DNA of 64,000 nucleotides from Seongchinamella unica (GTDB taxonomy: Bacteria > Pseudomonadota > Gammaproteobacteria > Pseudomonadales > Halieaceae): contig NZ_SMSE01000002.1 of NCBI RefSeq assembly GCF_004354085.1, positions 186,001 to 250,000 on the forward strand, given 5' to 3'. Below the pieces are notes generated by a model. The model was not told the origin of the DNA and did not search any database. It saw only the letters and a list, made by a program, of their open reading frames with translations. Position numbers and translations under genes: made by a program. Below, one piece after another: positions 43,812-53,599 of this stretch (positions are counted from its first letter, which is position 1; each line of letters begins with the position of its first letter).

Positions 43812-45362
43812 TTAGTGCACTCCGTGCATCATCTTGCGCAGCAGCGGGGATAACAGCAACAGCAGAACCGCAAAACCAAGGCCGAAATACAGCAGATCAC
43901 TGAACAGGGTGGTGTAGCTCGCCAGGGCTGCGTTTACGTCGCTGACACTGCCACCGCTGGTTTCGATAGCGGCGAGCTTGGACAATTGGGCGGCGACAAA
44001 TTCGGAATAGGCTGTCGCCAGGAACCAGGCGCCCATCATCACCCCGACCACGCGGGGAACCGCCAGCTTGGTAACAGCGGAGAGGCCGACCGGCGAAAGG
44101 CACAGTTCGCCGCTGGTGTGCAACAGGTAGGCCAGCACCATCCAGTAGCCGGTAACCATGCCTGCCTGATCTGGGTTGGCGGCGCCCAGTACCAGCGCAC
44201 CAAAGCCAAGGCCCGCCTGGCCAATACCGAGGGCGAACTTAACCGGCGTGCTGGGTTCCAACCCCCGGCGCCCCAGCGCAGTCCACAGCCAGGCGAAAAT
44301 CGGCGCAAGCAGGAAAATAAACAGGGAGTTGAGGGAACCGTACTGCGCGGCGGTGAGCTCCAGGCCAACGATTTTGCGGTCCATCACCCTGTCTGCGAAC
44401 AGCGTCATGGAGCCCGCGGCCTGCTCGAACAGTGCCCAGAACACAACGGTGGACAGGGTCAGTATCACCAGGGCGATCATTCGCTGCCGCTCGACGACGT
44501 CACACTGGGTCGTCACAAACCAGGTCAGACCCAGCAGCACGGCGACTGACATGAGGTTGAGGGTCAGGCCCACGGCTGCGTGGAATTGCAGCATTTGCCA
44601 GATAACCGCGACACCTGCAATGGCACTCAGGTATATCGTCCACTCGCGGTTGATGCCTATGGGCGACTTTTCTTTCAGTGATTGCGGGTCGTGTGGTTCT
44701 GCGTGGCCATGCAGGTGTTTCTGGCCGGTGATAAAAGTAACCAGTCCCAGCAGCATACCAATGCCGGCTGCGCCAAATCCGTAGGCCCAGCCGAGGGTCT
44801 CACCAAGGTAGCCGCACAGCAGGGTAGCGGCGAATGCGCCCAGATTGATACCCATGTAGAAGATGGTAAAGCCGGAGTCCCGGCGCGGGTCATCCTCGGT
44901 GTATAGCCTGCCCACAATCGTGGAAATGTTCGGTTTGAGAAAGCCGACACCCACGACGATGAGCGCCAGCGAGAGGTAAAAGACCTGCAGGGCGGCGGTG
45001 TCCCTGACAATCTGGTCGCCCACCTGGCGCGCCTGTTCACCTTCCACGGCCATACCCAGGTGACCCAGCACCAGCAGAAGACCACCGAAAATGACCGCTT
45101 TGCGCATTCCCAGGTAACGGTCTGCCAGCAGGCCCCCGATGACCGGCGTGGCGAATACCAGCGCGGCGTAACCGCCGAGCACATCCAGGCCGTTGGCGTC
45201 GCTGAAGAGGTGGTACTTGGTCAGGTAAAGCAGCAGCAGGTACTTCATGCCGTAGAAGGAAAAGCGTTCCCACAGTTCAGTGGCGAAGCAAACGAACAGG
45301 CCCCTGGGGTGGCCGAAGAATCCCGTATCCGTGACCGGGTCGACGGCAATACTGGTGGTCAT
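43812..45362 (-). CDS. POT/PTR family peptide:H+ symporter
   Basis: 516 residues and about 14 membrane spans, the usual bacterial POT size. The proton-coupling ExxER motif appears as ELWERFSFYGMKYLL, followed by GGLLADRYLGMRKAV and GVGFLKPNISTIVGRLY, GFTIFYMGINLGA (PTR2 signature) and GELCLSPVGLSAVTKLA. It imports di- and tripeptides driven by the proton gradient. The divergent neighbour is an exported M28 peptidase, so the pair may work in external peptide use. The 155-base spacer between them shows no clear operator. Confidence 0.92.
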   Translation of the reverse strand: MTTSIAVDPVTDTGFFGHPRGLFVCFATELWERFSFYGMKYLLLLYLTKYHLFSDANGLDVLGGYAALVFATPVIGGLLADRYLGMRKAVIFGGLLLVLGHLGMAVEGEQARQVGDQIVRDTAALQVFYLSLALIVVGVGFLKPNISTIVGRLYTEDDPRRDSGFTIFYMGINLGAFAATLLCGYLGETLGWAYGFGAAGIGMLLGLVTFITGQKHLHGHAEPHDPQSLKEKSPIGINREWTIYLSAIAGVAVIWQMLQFHAAVGLTLNLMSVAVLLGLTWFVTTQCDVVERQRMIALVILTLSTVVFWALFEQAAGSMTLFADRVMDRKIVGLELTAAQYGSLNSLFIFLLAPIFAWLWTALGRRGLEPSTPVKFALGIGQAGLGFGALVLGAANPDQAGMVTGYWMVLAYLLHTSGELCLSPVGLSAVTKLAVPRVVGVMMGAWFLATAYSEFVAAQLSKLAAIETSGGSVSDVNAALASYTTLFSDLLYFGLGFAVLLLLLSPLLRKMMHGVH

Positions 45363-45517
45363 AAGGTTTTCCTGTGTGGCCAGTCCTGCTGGGCAAGGCG
45401 GGTGCAGCGCGTATTAAACGCCACAGGCGCCGGCTGAAGCAAACCCTGGGCCGGCCGTGCGAATCGCTGCGATTGTCAGTACCATAACGCTCCTGGTTGT
45501 TGTTTTAGGGGATTTTC

Positions 45518-47224
45518 ATGCGAACCACACTGTTGCTGGCCAGCGCGTTGCTGGCACTCACCGCCTGCTCCGGGGAGAATCACCCGTCCAGCCCGCCCGC
45601 TGTTGGCGCCGACGTTGCCGCGGTGAGCCCGGACCCGGGAGAAAAGATCAATACAGAGTTGCATCGCCATATCGCTGAACTCGCCTCAGACGCCTACCAA
45701 GGGCGGGAGCCCGGCACAGCGGGTGAGGACAAGACCATAGCCTACCTGGTCGGGGAATTCGAGGCCCTGGGCCTGCAGCCCGGCAATCACGGAGACTGGT
45801 TCCAGGAAGTTCCCATTACCGCAGTGAAAACCGCCCACGACGCGGTGTTGTCCCTGCGCGGTGAAAACTACACTGCCGATCTCAGCTTCGGTGATGAGAT
45901 GGTGGTGTTCACCCAGCGACAGGTGCCGGTTGCCGAACTGGTCGAGTCGCCCCTGGTATTCGCCGGCTATGGTATTAACGCCCCGGAACGCAACTGGAAC
46001 GATTACGCCGATATCGATGTCACCGGCAAAACCGTGGTCGTGCTGATCAATGACCCCGGTTTTGCGACCCAGGATCCGGCGTTATTCAATGGCAATGCCA
46101 TGACCTATTACGGGCGCTGGAGCTACAAATTCGAGCAGGCTGCCCGGCAGGGCGCCGCAGGTGTGATTATTGTTCATGAGACGGCCCCGGCCGCCTATGG
46201 CTGGGACGTGGTGCGTAACGGCGGTATGTCCGCCAAGATTGGCCTGACGGCCGAAAACAGGAAAGCAGACACCGTGGCCGTGGAAAGCTGGATTCCGCTG
46301 GAGCAGGCCCGGGCCTTGTTTGCTGCGGCAGGGGTCGACTATGCCCAGGCCAGCGCCGCGGCAGCCAGGCCGGGCTTCAAGGCATTTCCGCTGGCAGGCA
46401 TCACTGCGTCGGTGACGCTCAATAACGAGGTCAGCAACAAAATCAGCCATAACGTGGCGGCGCTGCTGCCGGGCAGCAAGTACCCCGATGAAGTGGTGAT
46501 CTATACCGCACACTGGGACCATTTGGGAGTGCGACCGGGCACCGAGGGCGACAATATTTACAACGGAGCCAGCGATAATGCCTCCGGTACCGCGGCATTA
46601 TTCTCCCTGGCGAGGATGTTTACAGAGCAGGCGCAGCGGCCTGAGCGCTCGGTCTTGTTCCTGGCGGTGACTGCGGAGGAATCCGGTCTGCTGGGGTCGC
46701 GGTGGTATGGTGAAAATCCGATCTTTGCGCTGGACAAAACCGTGGCCAATTTCAACATGGATAATATCGCCGCGGGCCAGATTGGCCCCACCAGCGAGGT
46801 CGCGGTAGTGGGATTCGGCAACAGTGAACTGGAAAACTACCTCGCCAGGGCGGCGGAGAAGCAGGGGCGCAAGCTGGTTCAGGAGCCCTTTCCGGAAAAA
46901 GGCTTTTACTACCGCTCCGACCACTTTTCCCTGGCACGGGTCGGTGTGCCGGCACTCTACCTGACCCGGTCCACTGCCAGCGAGGAGCATGGTCGCGAGT
47001 GGGGCGAGAAACGCCTGCAGGGCTACATCGAGAATCATTACCACAAGCCTTCCGATGAGTATGATCCAGGCTGGGACCTGCGCGGCGCGGTACAGGAAGT
47101 GCAGCTGCTCTATCACATGGGCAGCGAGCTTGCCTCCAGTCGCGACTTCCCACAATGGACGGATGGGGTTGAGTTCAAGGCAATTCGGGATGCCATTATG
47201 GCAGCGGTCCCCGACCGGGAGTAA
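45518..47224 (+). CDS. M28-family zinc metallopeptidase, exported lipoprotein with PA insert
   Basis: 568 residues. The leader MRTTLLLASALLALTACSG ends in an L-T-A-C lipobox. After a 70-residue lead-in (DAYQGREPGTAGEDKTIAYL), a protease-associated domain covers about 110-290 (FAGYGINAPERNWNDYADI, GAAGVIIVHET). The M28 catalytic core shows the two-zinc ligands: HWDHLG, SDNASGTAALF, VTAEESGLLGSRWY, FNMDNI and YRSDHFSLAR. It would cleave N-terminal residues from peptides in the periplasm or at the surface. Divergent from the POT symporter gene. Confidence 0.9.
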   Translation: MRTTLLLASALLALTACSGENHPSSPPAVGADVAAVSPDPGEKINTELHRHIAELASDAYQGREPGTAGEDKTIAYLVGEFEALGLQPGNHGDWFQEVPITAVKTAHDAVLSLRGENYTADLSFGDEMVVFTQRQVPVAELVESPLVFAGYGINAPERNWNDYADIDVTGKTVVVLINDPGFATQDPALFNGNAMTYYGRWSYKFEQAARQGAAGVIIVHETAPAAYGWDVVRNGGMSAKIGLTAENRKADTVAVESWIPLEQARALFAAAGVDYAQASAAAARPGFKAFPLAGITASVTLNNEVSNKISHNVAALLPGSKYPDEVVIYTAHWDHLGVRPGTEGDNIYNGASDNASGTAALFSLARMFTEQAQRPERSVLFLAVTAEESGLLGSRWYGENPIFALDKTVANFNMDNIAAGQIGPTSEVAVVGFGNSELENYLARAAEKQGRKLVQEPFPEKGFYYRSDHFSLARVGVPALYLTRSTASEEHGREWGEKRLQGYIENHYHKPSDEYDPGWDLRGAVQEVQLLYHMGSELASSRDFPQWTDGVEFKAIRDAIMAAVPDRE

Positions 47225-47407
47225 AGCCGTATGGACGGGACAAGGAGCCCTGGCTTGCAGACCCGGTAGTCCCCGGGGTTTGTTGCTGCACCTGCCTGCC
47301 CGATTGTCGCCCGCAGCCATGCGGGTGGCGCGGTCGGCAATGCCGGACGGGCTCTGACTCGGGCCAAATACACAGTCAGATAAAACTGTGATTTCCGGAG
47401 TCAGAAA

Positions 47408-47878
47408 ATGAAGATGTTTACCCGTCTGTTTGGTCGCGTCGGTGGCGACCATCGTGAACTGGATTTTCTCCAGGCCCAGCGCATGGTGCTGGATTACGCC
47501 CGTTTCCTTGAGCACTCGGCCCCCATGCCCGGACGGATTGCTGACCAGTCCCGATTACCGCATCCCAAAGCCAGGCTGAAAAGCGCCCTGTTGCTGTGCA
47601 TCGGCAACAGCTCCGACGAACGCCTGTCGGAGCATCTCAGGGCAGGTTACCTGATGCTCAGTGCATTCCAGCCGGACGTTGGCGAGCAGGCCCTGGGAAC
47701 CGATTTCACCTCGCTGGATCTGGAGGGCGATATGCTGGATGTCGCCCTGCAACTGGAGCAGGACGACGCGGCCGCAAGTCCGCTGCGCCCCAAAGTGCGC
47801 CGCGAACTGGAAGAACTCAAGCAGGAGTTGTATGCGTTGGAACTGGAATTGGCGCAGTCCGAGCGCCTCACCGCCTAG
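47408..47878 (+). CDS. conserved-type hypothetical protein, 156 residues
   Basis: The 156-residue protein starts MKMFTRLFGRVGGDHRELDF. It has no signal or membrane span. A central stretch (LLLCIGNSSDERLSEHLRAGYLMLSAFQPDVG) is helical, and the C-terminal third (VRRELEELKQELYALELELAQSERL) is a short coiled coil. Codon use matches its neighbours and ATG has a leader with GGAGTCAG just upstream. I do not recognise a family. It stands alone between the M28 peptidase gene and the converging dusC gene. Confidence 0.7.
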   Translation: MKMFTRLFGRVGGDHRELDFLQAQRMVLDYARFLEHSAPMPGRIADQSRLPHPKARLKSALLLCIGNSSDERLSEHLRAGYLMLSAFQPDVGEQALGTDFTSLDLEGDMLDVALQLEQDDAAASPLRPKVRRELEELKQELYALELELAQSERLTA

Positions 47879-47981
47879 GGCCTGATCACGCTGAATGAGT
47901 GGGCCCTGTGGTGACAGAACACGCACCAATCGAGGCAGCAGGGTCAGCTCAGTTAATGTGACCAGGCCCCGGGTCGTTGCG

Positions 47982-48959
47982 TCAGGCGGCCGTCAGCCGG
48001 CAACCCTGGACTGCGGCTTCACTGTGCAGGCATGCTTCTATCGCCTCGGCGTCTCGCAGGCGCTTGATCTTCTCGAACAAGAGGGCCGCGTGAGGGTAAT
48101 AGGTACGCAGGTAGACCAGCCATTGCTTGATCGGGTTGCCCACATGGCTGGCGTCGTAGTGAGTGAGGGTCAGTTGATAGAACGCCAGTAGCAGCGGAAC
48201 CACCTGCTGCCACTGCAGCGGGTCCATCTCCTTGCCGGCAACAGTGGCGCGGACCAGTCGCGGCAGGTCGGGACGGCACAGGGCTCCTCTGCCCAGCATC
48301 AGATCCTCTGCGCCACTGAGCTCGCGGCAGCGCAGGGCGTCGCTGGTATTCCAGATTTCACCATTGGCGATCACCGGGATGCTGGTGGTCTCCCTGGCAC
48401 GGGCAATTTCCTCCCAGTAGGCCGGCGGGCGATATCCGTGGCGCTTGGTCCTGGCGTGCACGGTCAGTTCGGTAGCGCCCGCCTCTCCGATACCGCGAAC
48501 GAGCTCAAGAAACCGTTGCTGGTCCTCGTAGCCGAGACGGATTTTGACAGTGACCGGAATCCCTGAGGGCACAGCCTTCCTTGTGGCAGCGGTAATCGCC
48601 GCGACCCGCTCCGGTTCCCGCAGCAGAATCGATCCACCATCGGATTTGTTGACCGTTTTCGCCGGGCAACCAAAATTGAGGTCTATGCCCGGTGCCCCGA
48701 GCTCAGCCGCGCGAGCTGCGTTCTCAGCCACCACGGTGGGATGGCCACCCAGCAACTGCAGGTAGACCGGTACCCCTGAAGGCGTCTTGCCGCCGGCCTT
48801 CAGCTCCGGGCACAAGCGGTAAAAGACCCGCGCCGGCAGCAGCCGTTCACTGACCCGGACAAACTCGGTGACGCAGCGATCCAGCCCCCCCAGGCCAGTG
48901 AGCAATTCGCGCATTGTGTGGTCTATCACCCCCTCCATGGGGGCCAGCATGAGTCTCAT
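47982..48959 (-). CDS. dusC: tRNA-dihydrouridine synthase C
   Basis: 325 residues of the FMN-dependent Dus family, which reduces uridine in the tRNA D-loop (U16 in E. coli DusC). Motifs are LAPMEGVIDHTMRELL, QLLGGHPTVVAENAARA, IDLNFGCPAKTVNKSDGG with catalytic Cys, TVHARTKRHGYRPPAYW and VIANGEIWN, then LMLGRGALCRPDL for FMN phosphate. The C-terminal helical RNA-binding domain has HVGNPIKQWLVYLR. MEGV rather than AGVT at the start, and the length, favour DusC over DusA/B. Confidence 0.92.
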   Translation of the reverse strand: MRLMLAPMEGVIDHTMRELLTGLGGLDRCVTEFVRVSERLLPARVFYRLCPELKAGGKTPSGVPVYLQLLGGHPTVVAENAARAAELGAPGIDLNFGCPAKTVNKSDGGSILLREPERVAAITAATRKAVPSGIPVTVKIRLGYEDQQRFLELVRGIGEAGATELTVHARTKRHGYRPPAYWEEIARARETTSIPVIANGEIWNTSDALRCRELSGAEDLMLGRGALCRPDLPRLVRATVAGKEMDPLQWQQVVPLLLAFYQLTLTHYDASHVGNPIKQWLVYLRTYYPHAALLFEKIKRLRDAEAIEACLHSEAAVQGCRLTAA

Positions 48960-49128
48960 GGCGTCTCAACCGGGTTGTCTGGCGGCGGATTATACGCCAG
49001 CGGGCCGGGCCCCTCCATCGCTTAAGTGCCCCGGGGAGATGGCAACCAGCCCGCAGCTGCTTTATAGTTGGGGCATTCTTGCTCCGCCCGACAGGTGGAG
49101 CTCAGTCGGGACTTGCGAGTAGGGACAA

Positions 49129-49377
49129 ATGCAACAGGATATTGTGGCGCAGGGTGTGGAGCTAATGCTGTTTGGCATGGGCACCGTCGTCGTGTTTCTT
49201 GCGCTTCTGGTCGTGGCAACCAATGCCATGTCGGCTTTTGTCAGTCGCTACTTTCCCGAGACCCAGCCGGCGCCTGTCGCCGGCAGCAAGCCTTCTGCCG
49301 CTGCTGCGTCGCCCGACGCAGAGGTGGTTGCCGCGATAACCGCAGCGGTTCATCAACACCGTAAGCGCAAGCCCTGA
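49129..49377 (+). CDS. oadG: oxaloacetate decarboxylase gamma chain
   Basis: 82 residues with one N-terminal membrane span (GVELMLFGMGTVVVFLALLV), typical of OadG, and a short soluble tail ending in basic residues (VHQHRKRKP). OadG tethers the complex and helps assembly. It is first in an oadGAB operon, 29 bases before oadA. A His/Lys-rich C-terminus is common in the family and may bind zinc. Confidence 0.88.
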   Translation: MQQDIVAQGVELMLFGMGTVVVFLALLVVATNAMSAFVSRYFPETQPAPVAGSKPSAAAASPDAEVVAAITAAVHQHRKRKP

Positions 49378-49406
49378 TCAGCAATTTGATGTAAAGAGGT
49401 TCCTCT

Positions 49407-51215
49407 ATGGACGAGAGCAAACGCCCTCTGGGTATTACCGATGTGGTTCTCAGGGATGCATCGCAATCCCTGCTTGCCACGCGGGTCCGTATCGACGATA
49501 TGTTGCCGATCGCAGCCAAATTGGATGAGATCGGATTCTGGTCCCTGGAATCCTGGGGCGGAGCCACTTTCGACGCCTGCATCCGTTACCTGGGTGAAGA
49601 TCCCTGGGACCGGATTCGCGAGCTGAAAAAAGCCATGCCCAACACCCCGCAGCAGATGTTGTTCCGGGGCCAGAATATTCTCGGCTACCGCCACTACGCG
49701 GATGATGTGGTGAGGAAGTTCGTTGAACGCGCAGCCAGCAACGGTGTTGACGTATTCCGGGTGTTCGACGCGATGAATGACATGCGCAACATCGAGGTGG
49801 CGCTGCAAGCGGTCAAGGAGGTGGGCAAGCACGCCCAGGGGACCATTTCCTATACCATCAGCCCGGTGCACGACATCGAAACCTGGGTGGCCCAGGGTAA
49901 ACGCATCGAGGACATGGGCGCCGATTCCATCGCCATCAAGGATATGGCGGGTCTGTTGCATCCCTACGATGGTTATGAACTGGTCAAGCGGCTCAAAGCC
50001 GCCTGTGATATCCCGATCCACATGCAATGTCACGCCACCACAGGTCTTTCCACATCGACCATCCTGAAGTGCGTGGAAGCGGGCATTGATAACGTGGACA
50101 CCTCTATTTCCTCCATGTCCATGACCTACGGCCACTCGCCCACCGAGACCGTGGTCGCCATGCTCAAGGGCACAGATCGCGACACCGGCCTTGATATCCA
50201 GAAGCTGGAAGAGATCGCCTCCTACTTCCGTAAAGTGCGCAAGAAGTACGCAAAGTTCGAAGGGGCACTGCGCGGGGTGGATTCACGCATCCTGGTCGCG
50301 CAGGTGCCCGGTGGCATGCTCACCAACATGGAAAACCAGCTGAAAGAGCAGGGGGCTGCCGACAAGCTGGACGAGGTGCTGGAAGAAATTCCCCGGGTGC
50401 GCGAGGACCTGGGATTTATCCCACTGGTTACCCCCACCTCGCAGATCGTCGGCACCCAGTCGGTGATCAACGTGCTGACCGGCGAGCGCTACAAGTCGAT
50501 CTCCAAAGAGACAGCGGGCGTCCTCAAGGGCGAGTACGGTGCATCGCCGGCCCCGGTCAACGAGGATCTGCAGGCGCGGGTGCTGGAGGGCGGCGAGCCG
50601 ATCACCTGTCGTCCGGCGGACCTGCTGGAGCCGGAACTGGAGACCCTGAGCGCCGAGCTGCGGCAGCTGGCCGCCGAGAAGAACATTTCCCTCAGCAAGG
50701 GGGACGGGGAAATTGACGATGTCCTGACTTATGCACTGTTCCCCCAGATCGGCCTCAGGTTCCTCGAGAACCGCGGCAACCCGGATGCCTTCGAGCCGGC
50801 TCCAGGCGAGGAGCCAGCGCCTGAGGCCGCAGCCACTGCGGCACCCGCGGCCACTGCTCCCGGTGCCGCCGAGGTCTATACGGTGTCTGTCAACGGCAAT
50901 CGCTACGTGGTGGAAGTCGCCGAAGGTGGCGATGTATCGGCCGTGAGCCCAGCCGCGACCCGCGCCGCAGCGGCGGCGCCAAGCACCGCCACAGCCAGCG
51001 CGGCGGAACCCCTGCCAGCACCGCTGGCGGGCAATATCTTCAAGGTGACGGTCAGCCCGGGTGATGCAGTGAACGCCGGCGATGTCATTGTCATCCTGGA
51101 GGCCATGAAAATGGAAACCGAGGTTCGGGCCAGTCGTGACGGCACCATTGCCTCGGTGGATGTCAAGGTCGGCGACACAGTCGCGGTCGGCGACACCCTG
51201 ATCAGCATAAGCTGA
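49407..51215 (+). CDS. oadA: oxaloacetate decarboxylase alpha chain (biotin carboxyltransferase)
   Basis: 602 residues. The carboxyltransferase TIM barrel covers about 1-450: [48 protein letters not shown] and [15 protein letters not shown], with metal-binding [11 protein letters not shown]. An Ala/Pro-rich linker follows and then the biotinyl domain with EAMKM at Lys568. It moves CO2 from oxaloacetate to biotin, giving pyruvate. With OadB the reaction drives sodium out of the cell. Confidence 0.95.
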   Translation: MDESKRPLGITDVVLRDASQSLLATRVRIDDMLPIAAKLDEIGFWSLESWGGATFDACIRYLGEDPWDRIRELKKAMPNTPQQMLFRGQNILGYRHYADDVVRKFVERAASNGVDVFRVFDAMNDMRNIEVALQAVKEVGKHAQGTISYTISPVHDIETWVAQGKRIEDMGADSIAIKDMAGLLHPYDGYELVKRLKAACDIPIHMQCHATTGLSTSTILKCVEAGIDNVDTSISSMSMTYGHSPTETVVAMLKGTDRDTGLDIQKLEEIASYFRKVRKKYAKFEGALRGVDSRILVAQVPGGMLTNMENQLKEQGAADKLDEVLEEIPRVREDLGFIPLVTPTSQIVGTQSVINVLTGERYKSISKETAGVLKGEYGASPAPVNEDLQARVLEGGEPITCRPADLLEPELETLSAELRQLAAEKNISLSKGDGEIDDVLTYALFPQIGLRFLENRGNPDAFEPAPGEEPAPEAAATAAPAATAPGAAEVYTVSVNGNRYVVEVAEGGDVSAVSPAATRAAAAAPSTATASAAEPLPAPLAGNIFKVTVSPGDAVNAGDVIVILEAMKMETEVRASRDGTIASVDVKVGDTVAVGDTLISIS

Positions 51216-51220
51216 GCGCC

Positions 51221-52525
51221 ATGGATAACCTGTTACAGCTTTGGATTTCCTCAGGGCTCGCCCAGATCACCCCCGGGCAGGCCTTTATGATGCTGATTGG
51301 CCTGCTGCTGTTGTTCCTGGCCATACGCAAACAGTTTGAGCCCCTGTTGCTGGTCCCCATCGGCTTTGGTGGCATTCTGGCCAACATTCCCGGTGCCGGC
51401 CTGGCCTACTCGGCGGTGGAGAATGCCCTGCAGGGGGCCGATCCGGCGCTGCTGCTGGAATTCGCCCGGGTCCTGGGCGTGAGCGCCACCGACAACGTCA
51501 AGGAACTGATGGCCGCTTATGACGCCACCGATGCGGCGGGCCACATGGCCGTGCAGCAGTTGGCGCTGGATTCAGGGTTTGGCAATGGCATGCTCTATAA
51601 CTTCTACTCGGTGGCCATCGCCAGCGGCGTGGCCCCCCTGGTGATTTTCATGGGTGTTGGCGCCATGACGGACTTTGGTCCGTTGCTGGCCAATCCCAAA
51701 ACCCTGTTTCTGGGAGCCGCCGCCCAGTTTGGCATTTTCGCGACCGTCATCGGTGCCGTGTTCCTGACCTCCATCGGCTGGATGGATTTCAGTATCGCCG
51801 ATGCTGCAGCGATTGGCATTATCGGCGGCGCCGACGGTCCCACGGCCATTTACGTCTCCAGCGTACTGGCCCCCGACCTGCTCGGGGCCATCGCTGTGGC
51901 CGCTTATTCCTACATGGCCCTGGTGCCCATGATCCAGCCGCCGATCATGCGAGCCCTGACCACTGAGGACGAGCGCAAGATTGAAATGGTGCAGTTGCGC
52001 CCGGTGTCCCAGCGCGAAAAAATCGTCTTTCCGCTGGTGCTGCTGATTCTGGTGGCACTGTTGCTGCCTGATGCGGCACCGCTGCTGGGTATGTTCTGTT
52101 TCGGCAATCTGATGAAAGAGTGTGGTGTGGTGGAGCGACTGTCATCGACGGCCCAGAATGCGCTCATCAATATCACAACGATTTTCCTCGGCCTGTCCGT
52201 GGGATCCAAACTGGTGGCCGACAAATTCCTGGACCTGAATACCCTCGGCATCCTCGGTCTGGGTATCATCGCCTTCGGTATCGGGACTGCGTCCGGGGTG
52301 CTTATCGCCAAGCTGATGAATCGCTTCGGCAGCACGCCGCTCAATCCCCTGATCGGCTCTGCGGGCGTTTCCGCGGTTCCCATGGCGGCCCGGGTCAGTA
52401 ACAAGGTTGGCCTGGAAGCCAACCCGCACAACTTCCTGCTGATGCACGCCATGGGACCCAACGTCGCCGGGGTGATCGGTTCGGCGGTGGCAGCGGGGGT
52501 CATGATTACCCTTGTAGGCGGTTGA
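51221..52525 (+). CDS. oadB: oxaloacetate decarboxylase beta chain (sodium pump)
   Basis: 434 residues and about nine to eleven membrane spans. The conserved sodium-binding region reads [17 protein letters not shown] with the functional Asp; [18 protein letters not shown] and a [15 protein letters not shown] end follow. It decarboxylates carboxybiotin from OadA and exports sodium ions. It starts five bases after oadA, and a thioesterase gene begins directly after its stop codon. Confidence 0.95.
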   Translation: MDNLLQLWISSGLAQITPGQAFMMLIGLLLLFLAIRKQFEPLLLVPIGFGGILANIPGAGLAYSAVENALQGADPALLLEFARVLGVSATDNVKELMAAYDATDAAGHMAVQQLALDSGFGNGMLYNFYSVAIASGVAPLVIFMGVGAMTDFGPLLANPKTLFLGAAAQFGIFATVIGAVFLTSIGWMDFSIADAAAIGIIGGADGPTAIYVSSVLAPDLLGAIAVAAYSYMALVPMIQPPIMRALTTEDERKIEMVQLRPVSQREKIVFPLVLLILVALLLPDAAPLLGMFCFGNLMKECGVVERLSSTAQNALINITTIFLGLSVGSKLVADKFLDLNTLGILGLGIIAFGIGTASGVLIAKLMNRFGSTPLNPLIGSAGVSAVPMAARVSNKVGLEANPHNFLLMHAMGPNVAGVIGSAVAAGVMITLVGG

Positions 52526-52933
52526 GTGGTGTCGGATTTCAGCCTGACCATCACCCCCCGCTTTTATGAGACGGACGCTCAGGGCCACATCAGCAATGTC
52601 ACTATCGCCGGTTGGTTTGAGGTCGCAAGAACCGCGTTGCTCGGCAGGGTGCTGGCAGACGACATGAGCTCCCAGGTGCAGTGGCTGCTGGCTAACGTCA
52701 ATATCGATTACCTGGCGGAAACCCACTTCGGCAGCGATGTCACTGTCACCCTGGAAAAACTGCAGGTAGGTAACACCTCGCTTACCATGAGCTGTGTGAT
52801 GACCCAGCAGGGCAGGGAGTGCGTCCGTGGCAAGGCCGTGTTGGTGAATATCGACCCGCATGGTCGGGGCAAGTGCACGATATCCGATGAGTTGCGAGGC
52901 CAGCTCAGGGCGCTGTTTCCGCAGGAGACGTAG
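52526..52933 (+). CDS. hotdog-fold acyl-CoA thioesterase (YbgC/4HBT family)
   Basis: 135 residues. The 4HBT-type core is clear: PRFYETDAQGHISNVTIAGWFEVAR, with the catalytic Asp in ETDAQGH, then NIDYLAETHFGSDVTVTLE and GRECVRGKAVLVNID. It hydrolyses an acyl-CoA thioester, but the chain is unknown. Two GTG codons (52526, 52529) directly follow the oadB stop, so translation is probably coupled to it. Its presence in an oad operon is not standard. Confidence 0.85.
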   Translation: MVSDFSLTITPRFYETDAQGHISNVTIAGWFEVARTALLGRVLADDMSSQVQWLLANVNIDYLAETHFGSDVTVTLEKLQVGNTSLTMSCVMTQQGRECVRGKAVLVNIDPHGRGKCTISDELRGQLRALFPQET

Positions 52934-53064
52934 AGCCCGGTAGTCAAGAAGCGGCTATAGACGATGGTTCGATACCTCAGCGCCGACCAGAGAGGAATCG
53001 GGTGGGGCAAACCTTTGGGTTTTATGCCTGGCGATTGGAGCCTGCAGCCAAACCTGAACCGGGT

Positions 53065-53598
53065 CTATCGCTGACCCCATTTGAACAGGCGGAAGAATTC
53101 GTATGAGGGGTCATCAGGCCCCGGTTTGCCAATATGCGAGCCCTGCACCAGCGGGTGATCCAGCTGCACGGTGGAGGGCGAGTTAACCGTGGCCCAGTCG
53201 GCGACCACGGCCTTGGCGCTGAACTTCCAGATACCGTCGCGTTTCTCGTAACGGTCGAAATAGCGGCCACCGATCAGCAGGTCCATAGGTTCGGCATCAG
53301 TGCGAATACGATGAAATGCCAGCACGTAAATTTCACCCTCCGCATAGTCGCCATCCAGGGCGATGTTCAGGTTGGTGATGTTGTGGTGCAGGATTTCCAT
53401 CGGTGCCTGGATCTCGGGCAGCCGATCGATGAACTCGCTGGCCAGCCCCTTAAAAAATCCGCCGTGATCGTCAGTGGCGTCGGGGTGGTAGAGGGCGCGA
53501 AGCCTGGCGTGATCGTGCCGGTCCGAGGCACTGCAATAGGCATACACCAGATCGGTAATCGCCTGCTTGTCGAGCAGTGCCTGCAACCGCGCGTCCAT
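53065..53598 (-). CDS. SnoaL/NTF2-like family protein
   Basis: 177 residues from ATG 53598, with GGGGAAG just upstream. The cone-shaped SnoaL-like fold is indicated by LLDKQAITDLVYAYCSASDRHD, LRALYHPDATDDHGGFF and GRYFDRYEKRDGIWKFSAK. Such proteins include isomerases, hydratases and dehydratases of small molecules, and the Asp-His dyad (DRHDHARL) is compatible with catalysis. It starts one base after pdxJ ends, so it is probably in that operon. A steroid or polyketide-like substrate is only a guess. Confidence 0.82.
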   Translation of the reverse strand: MDARLQALLDKQAITDLVYAYCSASDRHDHARLRALYHPDATDDHGGFFKGLASEFIDRLPEIQAPMEILHHNITNLNIALDGDYAEGEIYVLAFHRIRTDAEPMDLLIGGRYFDRYEKRDGIWKFSAKAVVADWATVNSPSTVQLDHPLVQGSHIGKPGPDDPSYEFFRLFKWGQR

Positions 53599-53599
53599 A

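Noticed and set aside
42297-43903. Long open frames on the plus strand across the coiled-coil gene (over 400 codons, Leu/Cys/Phe-rich or Ser/Ala-rich)
   Set aside because: They exist only because the 108-bp repeat has strong periodic codon bias; they lack ribosome sites and readable domains, while the minus-strand frame has a coherent fold.
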